From contig JASSKH010000003.1 in NCBI GenBank assembly GCA_031763025.1, forward strand, positions 11,046,734 through 11,110,733: DNA of 64,000 nt, given 5' to 3'. Below, in pieces: positions 1-20,777 of the stretch. Numbering within the stretch: position 1 is the first letter of the stretch; every line of letters starts with the position of its first letter. Below the pieces are notes generated by a model. It was not told the DNA's origin, searched no databases, and saw only the letters and a list, made by a program, of their open reading frames with translations. The translations under genes and the position numbers were made by a program. Source of the DNA: Macrocystis pyrifera. Lineage: Eukaryota; Sar; Phaeophyceae; Laminariales; Laminariaceae.

Positions 1-201
1 CGGGAGCAGTTCCCCCACCGCGGGAAGGCGGTGCAGGTGAACTCCACGCACTGCCGCCTCAGCCGCTGTTGCGCGGCCGCGCCGGGCCTGACGCCGGCCG
101 CGCCGGACGCAACTTTCACGGCCATTCCATCCATATTGCCGGCCATAGCTATCGCCCCCCCCCTGCAGCTGCAGCAGCAGCAGCTGCAGCAGCAGCCGTA
201 G
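1..201 (+). CDS. possible C-terminal coding fragment, unidentified, cut by the window edge
   Basis: Frame 1 is open from the first base to a TAG at 199-201. In the first 100 bases nearly every third codon position is G or C, as in the secure exons of this window, and the translation begins REQFPHRGKAVQVNSTHC before becoming Ala/Pro/Gln-rich. It could be the last exon of a gene entering from the left, convergent with and overlapping the minus-strand LisH gene by about 50 bases. I do not recognise a family. The alternative is chance openness in GC-rich DNA. Confidence 0.25.
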   Translation, partial: REQFPHRGKAVQVNSTHCRLSRCCAAAPGLTPAAPDATFTAIPSILPAIAIAPPLQLQQQQLQQQP

Positions 202-844
202 AGGCGGCGGCTGCGGCTGCAGCGGCTGCGGCGGCTGCGGCGGCGGCTTCGGGTATGGCGCCGACTACCTCGCCGGGTCCGCTAGCGGCGGTACTAGGGT
301 CGCCCTCTTGCAGGCAGTGGACACCTCCCGCTGCTGCTGCTGCTGCTGCTGCTGCTTCTACTCCTACCCCATCTGCTACTGTGTCAATTTCTATTCCTAC
401 TCCTACTGGTCCGGGTGCTCCCACCGCCGCCGCCGCCTCCGCCGCCGCCGCGGCATCAGCAGCAGCATCCGCAGCAGCAGCAGTAGCTGGTCCCGCCGCA
501 CCGTTATGATGGCTATGAGTGTTCTCGTCTTCACCCGAGCTTGCGTGGCCGTCGTCTACTTCCTCGTCCCCCAGAAGTGGGGGTAGGCAAGGAACCTGAC
601 CTTTCGCCCACTCCTTAACCTTCATGAGGTCTACCTCTAGCTGGCGCTTGGTCTTCCACTTGATCTCCAACGCGCCCTCTGCGACGAGCTCCTTGTCCTC
701 ATCGGTAAGGGCCGCCTCTCGGCCGAAGACCTCCGCCGTCTCGGCGAAAGCTCCACCGCCGCCACCCGGCTCCGCTCCCACGCCAATGAGGTAGCCGAAT
801 ATCGCTGCATGGAGCTTCTTCCGCTGCACAATGCTCAGCGACAT
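149..844 (-). CDS. LIS1-like protein, N-terminal LisH domain and coiled coil
   Basis: Translation from the ATG at 844 starts MSLSIVQRKKLHAAIFGYL, which lines up residue for residue in spacing with the N-terminus of LIS1/PAFAH1B1 (Met, Leu-Ser, Gln-Arg, Leu, Ala-Ile, Tyr-Leu): a LisH dimerisation motif. A Gly-rich loop expansion follows where LIS1 has a short turn, then a Phe-Ala-Glu-Thr-Ala segment and a helix with KWKTKRQLEVDLMKVKEW, equivalent to the LIS1 coiled coil. LIS1 homodimerises through this region and regulates dynein. After about residue 85 the frame becomes acidic, then a long Ala-rich stretch ending in a stop at 149. No WD40 repeats are in the window, so either an unmarked intron leads to WD40 exons beyond position 1, or this is a short LisH-only protein. 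The frame is open upstream to 940, but alignment favours the start at 844. Confidence 0.6.
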   Translation of the reverse strand: MSLSIVQRKKLHAAIFGYLIGVGAEPGGGGGAFAETAEVFGREAALTDEDKELVAEGALEIKWKTKRQLEVDLMKVKEWAKGQVPCLPPLLGDEEVDDGHASSGEDENTHSHHNGAAGPATAAAADAAADAAAAAEAAAAVGAPGPVGVGIEIDTVADGVGVEAAAAAAAAAGGVHCLQEGDPSTAASGPGEVVGAIPEAAAAAAAAAAAAAAASTAAAAAAAAAAAGGGR

Positions 845-1207
845 GACATACTGTGTGAGCAGCAGCTGATATGTTTGATCGAACAGGGGACCTTCAACAT
901 TTTGCACCTCATCAAAAGCCATCCAGGTCTCTATGTACAAATTTCAAAATTTAAGTTTTGAGCATCCAGCACGAAGAGACCCCGACTGCAGTGCTGTTGT
1001 ACTACAAGCAGTTAGCGCGTGCTGATTCTTCTGCCTACCCTCGGTACGACTTTTCTTCCACCGTCACCAGGGCCACTCCTTCCTAGAAGTGACGCTTTAG
1101 GACCTCTAGAATGTCCGAGACGAAGATGGAACAAGTTGGCACCCCAGAGAAATTCGAAAGTTGAGTCTAAAATTCACGCTTGCTTGAGGCCTCGAGCCCG
1201 TCCGCAG

Positions 1208-1303
1208 GATCCCTCAATGGTCGTGGTCAAGGAGTACCTCGCCTGCTCTCAACGCATCAGAGAGCACAGCCATCGTGGGGAATCTGCCGGCTTCGTGTCA
1301 TAG
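1208..1303 (+). CDS. candidate terminal exon, unidentified
   Basis: A pyrimidine-rich acceptor ending CCGCAG at 1202-1207 opens a 31-codon frame ending in TAG at 1301-1303. The peptide (MVVVKEYLACSQRIREHSH in its middle) has ordinary amino-acid composition and moderately GC-rich third positions. No upstream exon is identified and the family is unknown. It may be chance. Confidence 0.18.
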   Translation, partial: DPSMVVVKEYLACSQRIREHSHRGESAGFVS

Positions 1304-1751
1304 CGTAGTAGTCAACAGCGTTAGGTTAGAGCTAGGTATGCACGTACGATAGTGCTATGTGTATCGTACTCTGCCCGTACTCACTACAGCAGTACTGCTG
1401 TTATTCACCACTTGCTCGCTTGGCTGTCCAAAATGTACTCGCTGCTACTCTGTATTCTCTACAAGTATACAAGGTTCCCCTCCGGGATGCAGGTAACGTG
1501 AAATCCCGGGGGCGTCGCAAGTCGCAAGGCGAAAAGGGGGTCACAGGTAAGACACGTATAGCTGTCGGAAACGTGAGCCATGGGTTAGCGTTTTGCTCGA
1601 ACGAAAGAGTAGTGCCTGGTATTAATAGTGGTCAGCAGGAACTGAGTACTACTCTTTCTGTGGTGAATACTACACTATTAATACTACATGCACGCGGTAC
1701 CATGGGTCGACTACTGCTGTAGAACTACTTACAGATACTGTATCTCTCTCT

Positions 1752-2640
1752 GAGCGTGCTCGGTTGGTACATCCCTGGCCTCTCAGAGGTCCGACTTGGA
1801 AATCGCCTCCTTGTATTACTTGCCGGACTTTCCAGAGGATCTGTGTTATCTCAATTTTCCATTTCTCTTTGCACTTTCAGTCCTTCTTTCCTTTTTTCTT
1901 TCGTTTCGTGTGCGTGCGTATACTCCGAGCACGGCACCACGGGCGAGCGCGGCACCGTCGCGGGTGTCAGCGGATGCTGGCGAGTAAAGGGGAAGTTGCA
2001 AGGAGCGCGGTCGTCGTTTTCGTGGTTGGGCGTCGCGTGTGCCTCGAGACACGAGGGAAGCATGAATGGGCTCTGTCTGGCGTCCATCTGTAGAATTATA
2101 TTGAGCATGTAAGAGTCTATAAGGGTCGTTCGGGATTGCAAAATAACATTCAAGCGGCGGTGCTTATTTTTGCGACCAAGCTGAAGCTCACAGAGAGAGC
2201 TAAGCAGGCTGAGCACCAACATTGTCGAGCTGGCGAACGAAGTCCACGGTGAGCACTGGGCTTCACGCGAGGCGGGCGACGGGGCTCACTGTGGCAGAGA
2301 GGGAGGAAAAGCTTTTCCCGGACCGAATCGGTGGCAAGGTGGTCGCGAGAGGGGGGGGCGGCGTACGAGACTGAGAGAGATTCTTTAGAAGCTCTGCTAT
2401 TCGATTTTTTTCTTTTTTTTCTTTTTGACCGGTGTAAGGTGTTTCAATCAGGCAGGAAATAATTACACGAGAGGGGACGCGTTTTTTTTTTCTTTCCGAT
2501 TTTTTCGGTTTCATTTTCATTGTTTTGCGGCGCTGCTGTCTGCTGTGCCGCGCCGTGCTTTCTCTTTCGTACATACGTGTACAGACATACAGCATATCAA
2601 AAGAAGAAAATAGGTACCTTACCTGGGGTATGTACGTGCG
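1752..2640 (+). mobile_element. dispersed repeat of about 0.88 kb, copy 1 of an inverted pair
   Basis: It begins near CTGAGCGTGCTCGGTTGG and ends near CCTGGGGTATGTACGT. The reverse complement of 6070-6962 matches it along its length at roughly 80% by eye, including the ends. No clear terminal inverted or long terminal repeats were seen. Read on its minus strand it carries an open frame (1851-2222) whose peptide is recognisable in the other copy. It is a dispersed element of unknown class. Confidence 0.6.
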
Positions 2641-2944
2641 TACCTTGTTCCTCTACAGCTTCCAACAACGGTTGCCTCATCCATTCCATCCTTTTCACGT
2701 GCCGTTACTTTTCACATGTCACGAGCGGTTATTGGGTAGGTATTGTTATTGGATTATACTATAGCACCACTCCTGCTGTACTTTTGCTATAGCTTGGGTC
2801 ACTCAAGCTTGGAGCCCATCACTGTAATGTTGATGACGACGATGGGTGCTGTTGGTGTTGGTGTCGGCGATGCTGGTGGTGTTCGTGTTGGGGGGAGGTA
2901 GGTGTTGGTGATGGTGGTGGTGGTGGCGGTGGTAGTAGTGACGA

Positions 2945-3235
2945 GCTTCCCCCCCCCGCCTTGACCCCATTGCTGTCTCTGGAAGTGGCCACACCAGAAA
3001 TGAATTTCATTGGTGCCGTCATCCATATGCAAGAAAAGCCGCCTCACAAGCGGTTCTTAGTAGGATGCAGCTCACCCTTCATGCGACTCGCCGGACACCT
3101 CACCCCGCTTCGCGCTTGGTGCAAACAATGTCTGCTTGGCTGGTGAAAACCCGACGTGCTCCGTCCCGGCATTGTAGGGATGCAAGGGTCTATGGTCATA
3201 CGACTACGGCCATGCACGATAGTGAATACACTCCC
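2945..3235 (-). repeat. poly(G/C)-bordered dispersed repeat, long form
   Basis: Read on the strand given as plus here, it runs from a TGTCTCTGGAAGTGGCC segment through TGCGACTCGCCGGACACCTC and ACCCGACGTGCTCCGTCCC to the CATACGACTACGGCCATGCA core, and ends in a 17-nt C tract. At least a dozen other copies of the core are in this window. Confidence 0.7.
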
Positions 3236-3259
3236 CCCCCCCCCCCCCACCATATTATA

Positions 3260-3338
3260 TATGGGTTGGGTTGGCGTCGGTTGGCAGCGACACTGTAAAA
3301 CATGCCGCTCACTACGTGAGCTAGACATCCAGGGTACC

Positions 3339-3371
<33 letters not shown>

Positions 3372-3782
3372 GCGGTCGCCCGCAGCTGGTCGTCTAGTTA
3401 GATCATTTGTGCGAAGTGAAGAACCTTTACTCTGCACAAGGGAATTGATCGTATCACGTAGTGTTCAAGGTAAGGCACTCAAGAGGCAGTTACATAGTAC
3501 TCCCATTGCTGTATCTGGAAGTGACTACACCGGAAATTAAACTAACTCATTGAAGCTGTCATCCATATGCAAGTCCGCCTCACAAGCGGTTCTTACTAGG
3601 ATGCAGCTCACCCTTCATGCGACTCGCCGGACACCTCACGGCGCTTCTCTTTTGGTGCAAGCAATGTCTGCCTGGTCGGTGAAAAACCCGACATGCTCCG
3701 TCCCGGCAATGTAGGGATGCGAAGGTCTATGGTCATACGACTACGGCCATGCATGAGATCGAGTACATCTCTCCTATCAAGT

Positions 3783-3783
<1 letters not shown>
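3260..3783 (-). repeat. poly(G/C)-bordered dispersed repeat, longest form, with internal poly(T)
   Basis: It starts at GTTGGGTTGGCGTCGGTTGG, passes a 30-nt T tract and GGCAGTTACATAGTACTCCC, then follows the same order as the copy at 2945-3235 and ends at the C tract. The same extended order is seen inverted at 25022-25890, where a SINE interrupts it, so this copy shows the uninterrupted structure. Confidence 0.65.
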
Positions 3784-3857
<74 letters not shown>

Positions 3858-3884
3858 ACCCCCCCCCCCACCCCCCCCCCCCCC
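3784..3884. repeat. poly(C) tract of about 100 nt
   Basis: Almost pure C with single A interruptions at 3858 and 3870, directly at the end of the dispersed repeat. The true length is uncertain because such tracts are hard to sequence. Confidence 0.9.
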
Positions 3885-4097
3885 TTGATGCAGCACGCAG
3901 CACAGCAAGAAGCTCTGTAAACCGATGTATTGCACCCCACAATACAGCGTATACTTCCACCTGCCACTTCCTCGCCATACCCTACTTCCCTGCATGTACC
4001 TATTAAATGCTTACCGTGTTTATTCTTATCGCACCACCCTCCGCTGCCCCCCACCCCCAATCGCGTCCCCACCCAACCCTAACCCCCCCTCCCACAG

Positions 4098-13435
<9,338 letters not shown>

Positions 13436-13849
13436 AACGCCAGGGAGAAACGGGGAGATTGGACCCTGCGGCGGGGCGGAAGGGGGGACGGCCGCCCCGT
13501 GCACTGCTCTCCGACGTCTGGTCGGAGCGCTGTCTGCCTTGCCTCGCGGAGGCCACGGCGTTTGCGGTGGATTTTGTTGCAGCATCAATAGTTTGTTATC
13601 ATGTGGATACCAGGTCCTATCCCCGAGATCGTACCGCCTCATGGTCACTGGATTCCTTCAAGGCCTTAATGCTGCAGTAAGTACCAATGCCTTCCTGGGG
13701 CTCCTCCGGGGTAGGGCACTCTGATATTTACCTCTGCTAATAGTTGCTGGCCCCTCGAGAGTGTGGTAACGCCAGAAGAGATAGCTGGCTATACACGGGA
13801 CTACCGTCCCGCAACTGTTGATTTTGTTTTCTCAGGTGAGGCGGGGGGC

Positions 13850-14040
13850 GGGGGGGGGGTACTCATTCTCATGCATGGCCGTAGTCGTATGACCATAGAC
13901 CCTCGCATCCCTACGATGCCGGGACGGAGCACGTCGAGTTTTCACCGACCAGGCAGACTCAGCTTGCACCAAGCGCGAAGCGCCGCGAGGTGTCGGGCGA
14001 GTCGCATGAAGGGCGAGCTGCATCCTGGTGGGGGCGGGGG
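13850..14040 (+). repeat. poly(G)-bordered dispersed repeat
   Basis: A G tract, then TACTCATTCTCATGCATGGC, then the long-form segment through GAGCACGTCGAGTTTTCACC to GGGCGAGCTGCATCCT. It starts 400 bases after the RNASEH2A stop codon. Confidence 0.75.
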
Positions 14041-14422
14041 GGGCAGAGGGAACGCATCGCGTAATGGGGAAGAGAGACGGGGCTCCCGCTCTGTTGTCCT
14101 GGAAGGCGTTTCGGCATATGCCTGTACCCGTGCTGCCTCGGCTCGGCCGGCCTGGGACAATTCAAAGGTGGTGTAGTCGGAAACATCAGCAGGTTGCTTC
14201 TTGGCATATTGCGCATTGCGAGAGATCGCGCCGATTTTCAGTTTTTAACACGCAGCGCGCGCCTTTGCCCCGAGCTTGACTTGATTTTGACCGCTGGCTT
14301 TTTTCGTTTGAGGAGTGGGTTCAGACTGGCTTCGCTCGATATACAACGGCGACGACTCCACCATTTTGCACGCATGGGGCGCGTCCCACGAGCGAGCGCG
14401 GCCGTACTTACCGCATACACAA

Positions 14423-14527
14423 TTACGGGGGTACATAGTTAATAGGACCTATGGTATACATAAAAACCTATATATGTACCTATTTTTACTAACAAATTTG
14501 GTCCTGTTAACTATGGACCCCCCGTAA
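14423..14527 (-). mobile_element. family A MITE, GTTAATAGGACC variant
   Basis: TTACGGGGGTACATAG at the left and GGACCCCCCGTAA at the right. It belongs to the variant with TTAACTATGG in place of TTTACTATGG in the terminal repeats. Confidence 0.85.
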
Positions 14528-15203
14528 TACCATGTACTCGTCACTCGCCGAAAGATAGCAAAATCAAAAAGGGGGGACCGGGGGGGGGAAACAAACAACA
14601 TTTCTGCGCGCGATGCTTTGTCCCTCTCCAACACACAATAAAATAGTAAATGAAACAACAGAAGCAACAGCTACTCCCCACCGAAAGGCAAAAAAAGCCA
14701 ACTGTTCGTAGCAGACCGGCGTCGAGTCTCTGGCCGCCGTCCCGTCCGCCCGTGGTGAACGATCGGTAAATAAAATACCCTCCACCCTTTAGGAAGCCAC
14801 CCAGACATGTATAATACAAGCGATGTGTCTGTGTGTGTGTGTTTTTTTTTTTCCTTCGACCGACCGTTTACGTATGGGTAGAGTGAGCTGAGCTGAGCGC
14901 GAAGCACAAGTACGACTACTGTGTGGAGGATCATGCTGCTGCACCCATATCGTGCGACTAACCTCTTGCACTTGTACTCGTAGCGCTTCGGAGACCCCCC
15001 CAAAAAATGCACGCGTTGCGCAGATACAGAGATCAGATGGGCCATCTACATCCTAACCGACCGTTAAAAAGATTTGCTCGGACAGCAGGATCTTTTCATC
15101 GTACGAGTGCAAAAGATCCAACCCAGGAAAACATGTCCTACATACTCTCTTTTTTTATGTGTAGATCATGCAGAGTATACGGACCGCACCCGCGGCAACA
15201 CTA

Positions 15204-15309
15204 TTACAGAGGACCAGAGTAAATAGAACCTACGCTACACACAAAACCCTATATATTTACCTCTTTTTACTAACAATATTTAGTCCTATTTACTATAGGT
15301 CCCCCGCAA
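15204..15309 (-). mobile_element. family A MITE, degraded left end
   Basis: The left terminus reads TTACAGAGGACCAGAG and the right ends TCCCCCGCAA. The centre TTTTTACTAACAATATTT is intact. Confidence 0.75.
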
Positions 15310-15468
15310 TACGAGCTACCGTGGGTCATCACAGATCAGCATGTATCTTCCCCTGCTGAAAAGATCTAGGGTCATACGCGTGGAAATCGATGGGGTCTGC
15401 CCGGTCTGCGACACGTTACCATCCCCCAATCAGAAGCAGTGGCCAATGCTGCAACCGTCGTTTTCCTA

Positions 15469-15573
15469 TTGCGAGGGGCCATAGTAAATAGGACCAAATA
15501 TTGTTGGTGAAAATAGGGAAATATACAGCTTTTTGCGTTTACCGTACGTGCTATTTACTATGGTCCCCCGTAA
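15469..15573 (+). mobile_element. family A MITE
   Basis: The left terminus TTGCGAGGGGCCATAG has lost the usual TTACGG; the right terminus TGGTCCCCCGTAA is canonical and followed by TA. Confidence 0.8.
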
Positions 15574-15879
15574 TAGAATAATCGTTTTCATCTCTGAAGT
15601 CCCAAAACGGTTATCATCTCTCTTTTTATCTCGAACGAGGTCTGGACTGGAAGGGAACAGGGGGGAGGGGCACTTGAAACGACGATTTTTTTTTTTTTCC
15701 ACTTAATATCACCATCTTTACCCCCCCCCCCCCCCCCCCCCCCCCCGTGTCCCCGCGCTTTCTCAGACCACAGCAAAAACAAGGCTACGTCGCGACGAAC
15801 ACAAAATCAGCAGAGGAGGGGCAGATCAGGCAACGTCCTCCTGCACATGAAGAGCAAGCAGAGCTCCTATTTTCCCTTG

Positions 15880-15975
15880 TAGGACCGCAGTCCTGTTTTG
15901 GTGTTTGAGGGGCAAGATTACTCAAGAATTTGAGTACAGTAGTTTTGTCCCCAGGAGGGGACTGCAATTCTTTAG
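15880..15975. mobile_element. family C MITE, diverged, carrying a CAGTA micro-insertion
   Basis: Inverted halves AGGACCGCAGTCCTGTTTTG and GTCCCCAGGAGGGGACTGC. In the right half the consensus GAGTGGTTTG reads GAGTACAGTAGTTTTG, a short insertion next to a TA. Confidence 0.7.
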
Positions 15976-16135
15976 GGGGGCATAACAGTACAGGTATGTG
16001 AACGGGCTCAACCCCCTCCATCTGCGCTTCGCTCTTCGGCGAGGTCTTCGAGAGGGGGGGCGGCGGGGAGAGATGGGGCAAGGGGGGGGGGGGGGGGGGG
16101 GGGGGGGGAAGAAAGGTCTCCTCTCCTCTCAATAC

Positions 16136-16172
<37 letters not shown>

Positions 16173-16837
16173 GGAGGCTCAACCAAACAGCCTCTACGAT
16201 CACAACAAGAACGTACCTTCGTACGTGCTCGTAGTGACAAAAAATAAACGCAGCAGAGGGAGGAGAGGACAGGCAACGACGTCCTCATCGGAATTCCTAC
16301 ACAAAAGCAGCACTGCGCTCCTATTACACGCTTATAAACTCCTCCGTCGCTCTCTCTGCGAGGTCTTGGAAAAAAGCGGGGAAGCGGCGGAGAAAACCCG
16401 CTTCTTTCATGGCGGCGGTGTATAGCAGCGGCGGCTCAGCGAAAAAAAAAAGCCTCCTCTTGTTCCTCCTGCTCAAAACCATCCGTTTTTCACGCGCATC
16501 ACCGCGAACACACACAAACAAACAAAATGCCCCGCCCGACGTGTTTTTTTTATTTACTGACCGCCCCTTTTCCCAATAAAAAAAAGTCAAATGCCAAACG
16601 CTACCAATCCAAGCTCATCGAACCCCTGACTTTCCCAATACCGCGTTGTACTAATTTTTTTGCTCTTCTGCCCTGCCTCTACTAAGCGCGGCGGGAGGGA
16701 GGGGTCGTCGATCGACCCCCCACCCCCCCCCCATTTCCCTTCCCTTTCCGTGTCGGTGTTTCGGTTAGGATTGACGCAATGTCTTTTCCCGAAAAATAGC
16801 CCGACAGCAGTACAGCGCACGCAACACCTTGAGGTGC

Positions 16838-17060
16838 TACTCGTGCTCATGCATGCGACGGACATCGGCGCTCAGTTCTTCTTTTTTTTTCTTCTTGTTT
16901 TTCTTCTTTTTCGTGCCCCCCTCCTCTCCAGCCGCACCTCCATCATCCCCCATCCCCGGCGCTCCCGGCTCGCCCAGTCCCTCTTCCAACTCCCCCGCTC
17001 CCGCCCCCGCAAGAAAGCCTCCGAGCGCTCCGCCTTCTGCAGGTGCTTGGCCCGGTGCTG
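16838..17060 (-). CDS. candidate terminal exon of PWP1 (acidic then Lys-rich tail)
   Basis: The minus-strand frame ends with TAG at 16837-16839 and encodes a Gly/Ala/Glu-rich stretch followed by KKKKNKKKKKEELSADV, the kind of charged tail common in nucleolar proteins. It lies downstream, on the same strand, of the last secure PWP1 exon (18170-18309), which still lacks its C-terminus. I could not find an acceptor in the required phase, and overlapping frames are also open, so the link is inference. Confidence 0.25.
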
Positions 17061-17256
17061 CTGCTGCTGCTGCTGCTGCTGCCGCCGCATTTTCTGCTGT
17101 TGTTGGTGCTGCTGCTGATGGTGTCCCCGATCCCCCCCCTGCACCACCTTTGACTCTGCTGGAAAACCTACGCAAATTGGGAGAGAGATACAAAGACGAG
17201 GAGAAGCAAAATATAGACAGACGAGAAGAGCGAGACAGCATAAGAAACGATGACTA

Positions 17257-17361
17257 CTACGGGGGTCCATAGTTAATGGGACCAAATTTTGTTAGTAAAA
17301 ATAGGTAAATGTATAGGTTTTTAAGTACACCATAGGTCCTATTAACTATGGATCCCCGCAA
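17257..17361 (+). mobile_element. family A MITE, GTTAAT variant
   Basis: CTACGGGGGTCCATAG to TGGATCCCCGCAA, immediately followed by a family B copy with only a few bases between. Confidence 0.8.
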
Positions 17362-17366
17362 TATTA

Positions 17367-17477
17367 CTACGGGGAATCCTACAGTAGTAATCAGGACCAA
17401 AAATGCTCGCTAAAAATATTGGAATATATGGGTCTTTGTGTATATGACGGGTTCTGATTACTATGGTCCCCCCCTGA
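17367..17477 (+). mobile_element. family B MITE (TCAGGACC subfamily)
   Basis: Same architecture as family A but with TAATCAGGACC and GGTCCTGATTACTA-type arms and an AATATATGGGTCTTTGTG centre. Left CTACGGGGAATCC, right TGGTCCCCCCCTGA. Confidence 0.75.
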
Positions 17478-17752
17478 CAGTCCGGCGCACAGACAGGGAG
17501 ATGCAGCCGGAAGATAACATCGTCAAACATCACTTGACACAAGCAACTGACGAAATTTTTGCCGTTGTGACGTTTGCGCCTCGAATTTCGGCGCCGAAAA
17601 AAAATGACGCAGAAAATGACGGGGCAAAAACGTGTTTCCACGCAAAAATCAAACCACCGAGCACTCAAAATGAACTCTCCTCCTGTAACCTCACGTACAA
17701 AAACAACAATAAAATAATGCGTGTACGCGACAAGGGTGGCTTGCGTTATCTC

Positions 17753-17862
<110 letters not shown>

Positions 17863-18169
17863 ATATTTTCTCTTGGCGAAAGCGTCGCCAAACAGCGCTG
17901 TGGCAGTGCCCCCGCATGCTGTTGGTCAACCTCTCCCCTCGGCGACGCCAACATCAATACACAGCACACGACACGCAGCACCACAGCCCAACCCAACCCA
18001 ACACACACCACGCAGCACAAGACGCAGAACAAACACAAAAACACAGCACACCTCGTGACGCAAAAATCAGCACACAACACCGCCAAGCACAACACACCGC
18101 AGAACACCGCCAAGCACGAAACGACAACAGCAGAATATAGGCAACAACAGAGGCGTCAGCGCTCTGTAC

Positions 18170-19716
18170 CTGGCCGAGATGGCCTCGTCCTCGTCCGAGT
18201 GCCAGAGCGCCACGTGTCCCTTGCTCCCAGCGGTTGCCAACAGGAACGCCGAGGACGCGTCGTACTGCAGCGAGAAAAGGCGCCCCACCGCCATCGCCTT
18301 CGACGACACCTGCATCATGTTGGATACGGACACAAGTGCCGCGAGATGAAAAAGAATAAAAATAAATAAATATATATATATTTTTTTAAACAAGGGCGAA
18401 TAAAAGACACGGACAGAAAAAAACGAACAACTAAATAAAATTAACAAAAAAAAGACCAACTTCCAAAAATCTGAAAACAATCCATATACAAAACCACAAA
18501 CACAAAATCCGAAAAGGGCGAAACAGGAACAGCCAACACACAAGCACACAAACAACCCAAAGAACATAAAAAAACAGTAAATACCCAAAAAGCAATATAA
18601 GTCACAGACCGCACACCAACCCACCCACTTGACCAACCTGGAGAGGAACCTCGGCATTCACATCCAACCAACTAACCAACCAACGTAGAGAATCTCGGCA
18701 TCCACGTCCCACACCAAACCCCACCCCAACCAACCAACCAACCATGCAACCAACCAACCGACCAGCCACAATAAAATGACATGAACCGGAGAGGAACCTC
18801 AGCATCCATGCCCCACACACCCAACGAGCCGACCAACCCACTCACCGACGAATAAACCTGGAGAGGAATTTCGGCATCCACGTCCCAGACCATACCAACC
18901 GACCAACAACCAACTAACCGACCAACCTGAATAGAAACGAACCAACCAACCAGAACCAGTCAACGTCAACCAACCAACCAACCAACCTAAAACAACCAAT
19001 GAACCTTAAGGAGAAACCTCGGCATCGACTTCTCAAAGACCAACCCAACCGATCAACCAACCCACCAACCGACCGACCAACAACTAACCAACCAAACCTG
19101 GAAAGGAACAGACCAACCCCGAGACGAACCAACCAACCGACCGACCGACCGACCAACCAACCTGAAGAGGAACCTCGGCATCCACGTCCCGCGCCAAAAT
19201 CAACAAAATCCAGTCAAACCAACCAATCCACCAAAACTGATCAACCAACCTGGAGAGGATACCTCGATATCCGCGTTCCCACACCACACCAACCAACAAC
19301 AACAAAAATCAATCCACCAACAACCAACCAAGGAACCAATCAAGAACCAATCAACGCACCAACCAACCCAATGAATCGAACCAACCAACCAACCAACCGA
19401 CCTGAAGAGGGACGTCGGCGTCCACATCCCACACCCTGACGGTCTTGTCCTCGGAGCAGGTGGCCAGCATGCCAGGAACGAGGGGCGTGAAGGAGACCGA
19501 GCTCACGCCCTTCTCGTGCGCGGTGAAGGAGTACACGGGGCTGTCCGGCCGGCGCACGTCTCGGCAGCAGACCACGCCGTCCTCTGATCCCGTCAGCACC
19601 TTCCGCGGGTGTTGGTAGTTATAGGGAGGCGGGGGGGGGGAGGGGGGTGTACTCGATAGGAGAGATGTACTCGATCTCATGCATGGCCGTAGTCGTATGA
19701 CCATAGACCCTCGCAT

Positions 19717-19772
<56 letters not shown>

Positions 19773-20705
19773 CGTGATATATATATATATAGGTTTTGGT
19801 GTTGTAATACAAACGACTTTTTCCTTTTTTTTATTGATTGTGCGTGAGTGTGACTGTATATATACTGGTACGGTTTTTGGTGTAATCGCGGTGTTGGGTT
19901 CTGCGGGGGGGGGGGGGGGGGGGGGAGGTCGTCTTTTTTTTGTTTTTTGGTTACGTGATACATATTTTAGTTGTTGTTGTTGTCACACGTTTGATTATGA
20001 AGTTAATGTTTTTTTTTTTTTTTTTTTTTTTCCCGGTTTTTGGTTGTGCGGTTGGGTATACACGGTTTTTTGGTGAAATTATACATGTACCAGGTATAAT
20101 ACACGCATGTACTGGTTCGGTGGTCTTTGTGGGATCACCCTTCCGAAGGGACAGCGACCGAAACAAAAAAAGGACACGTCTGTAGTCCATCAACCGTCCA
20201 CGAGTAGATATATATATACATACACCAATGTGAAAAACGCCGAGCAAGCACGGTTAGGTTTACGCCCCTTGCCTTGAAAGCTCGAACATCAACTACTGTA
20301 GTGTACACAGTCCCCCCCCCCCGGTCGGGGAGAGCGTACACGCCGAGCGATGCGTCTATTTCCAAAGCCAATACATTTCGTTCTGTGCGCCCGCCATGTT
20401 CGTATCGAGGAAACCGGGTCTGAAATTCGTCCCAGCCAGGGGGTGTGCTATCTTATCACCCAGTGTGACAGTGCGGTAGGTTTATTTATGCCTTGCTACG
20501 TGTACATAGCCCCTCAATCATGAAGCGGGCGACGTTGTAATACGGGGGGTGGGATAGTAAATAGGACCTACGGTACACACAAAAACCTATATATTTCCTT
20601 CTTTTCGCTACCAAATATTAGGTCCTATTAACTATGGTTCCCGGTAATAGTGGCCACTTCTTTTACCGTCAATTCTCCCTTCTCAAGTCCTAAGAGGCGG
20701 GGAAG

Positions 20706-20777
<72 letters not shown>

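Larger units (their letters stand above)
941..4097. other. gene-poor interval between the LisH gene and RNASEH2A
   Basis: It holds one copy of an approximately 0.9-kb inverted-pair repeat (1752-2640), two copies of the poly(C)-tailed repeat (2945-3783), poly(T) and a C tract of about 100 nt. The 5-prime exon carrying the true RNASEH2A start should lie here but I cannot fix it. I see no other supported gene beyond a weak exon candidate at 1208-1303. Confidence 0.5.

Noticed and set aside
3720..3760. 5S rRNA ancestry of the poly(G)-bordered repeat, from GACTACGGCCATGC
   Set aside because: Only about eleven bases match the 5S 5-prime end and no internal control region follows; too weak to assert.
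16829..17272. Plus-strand ORF with LLENLRKLGERYKDEEKQNI
   Set aside because: Mostly low complexity and running into a family A MITE; the only non-repeat part is short and has no splice support.
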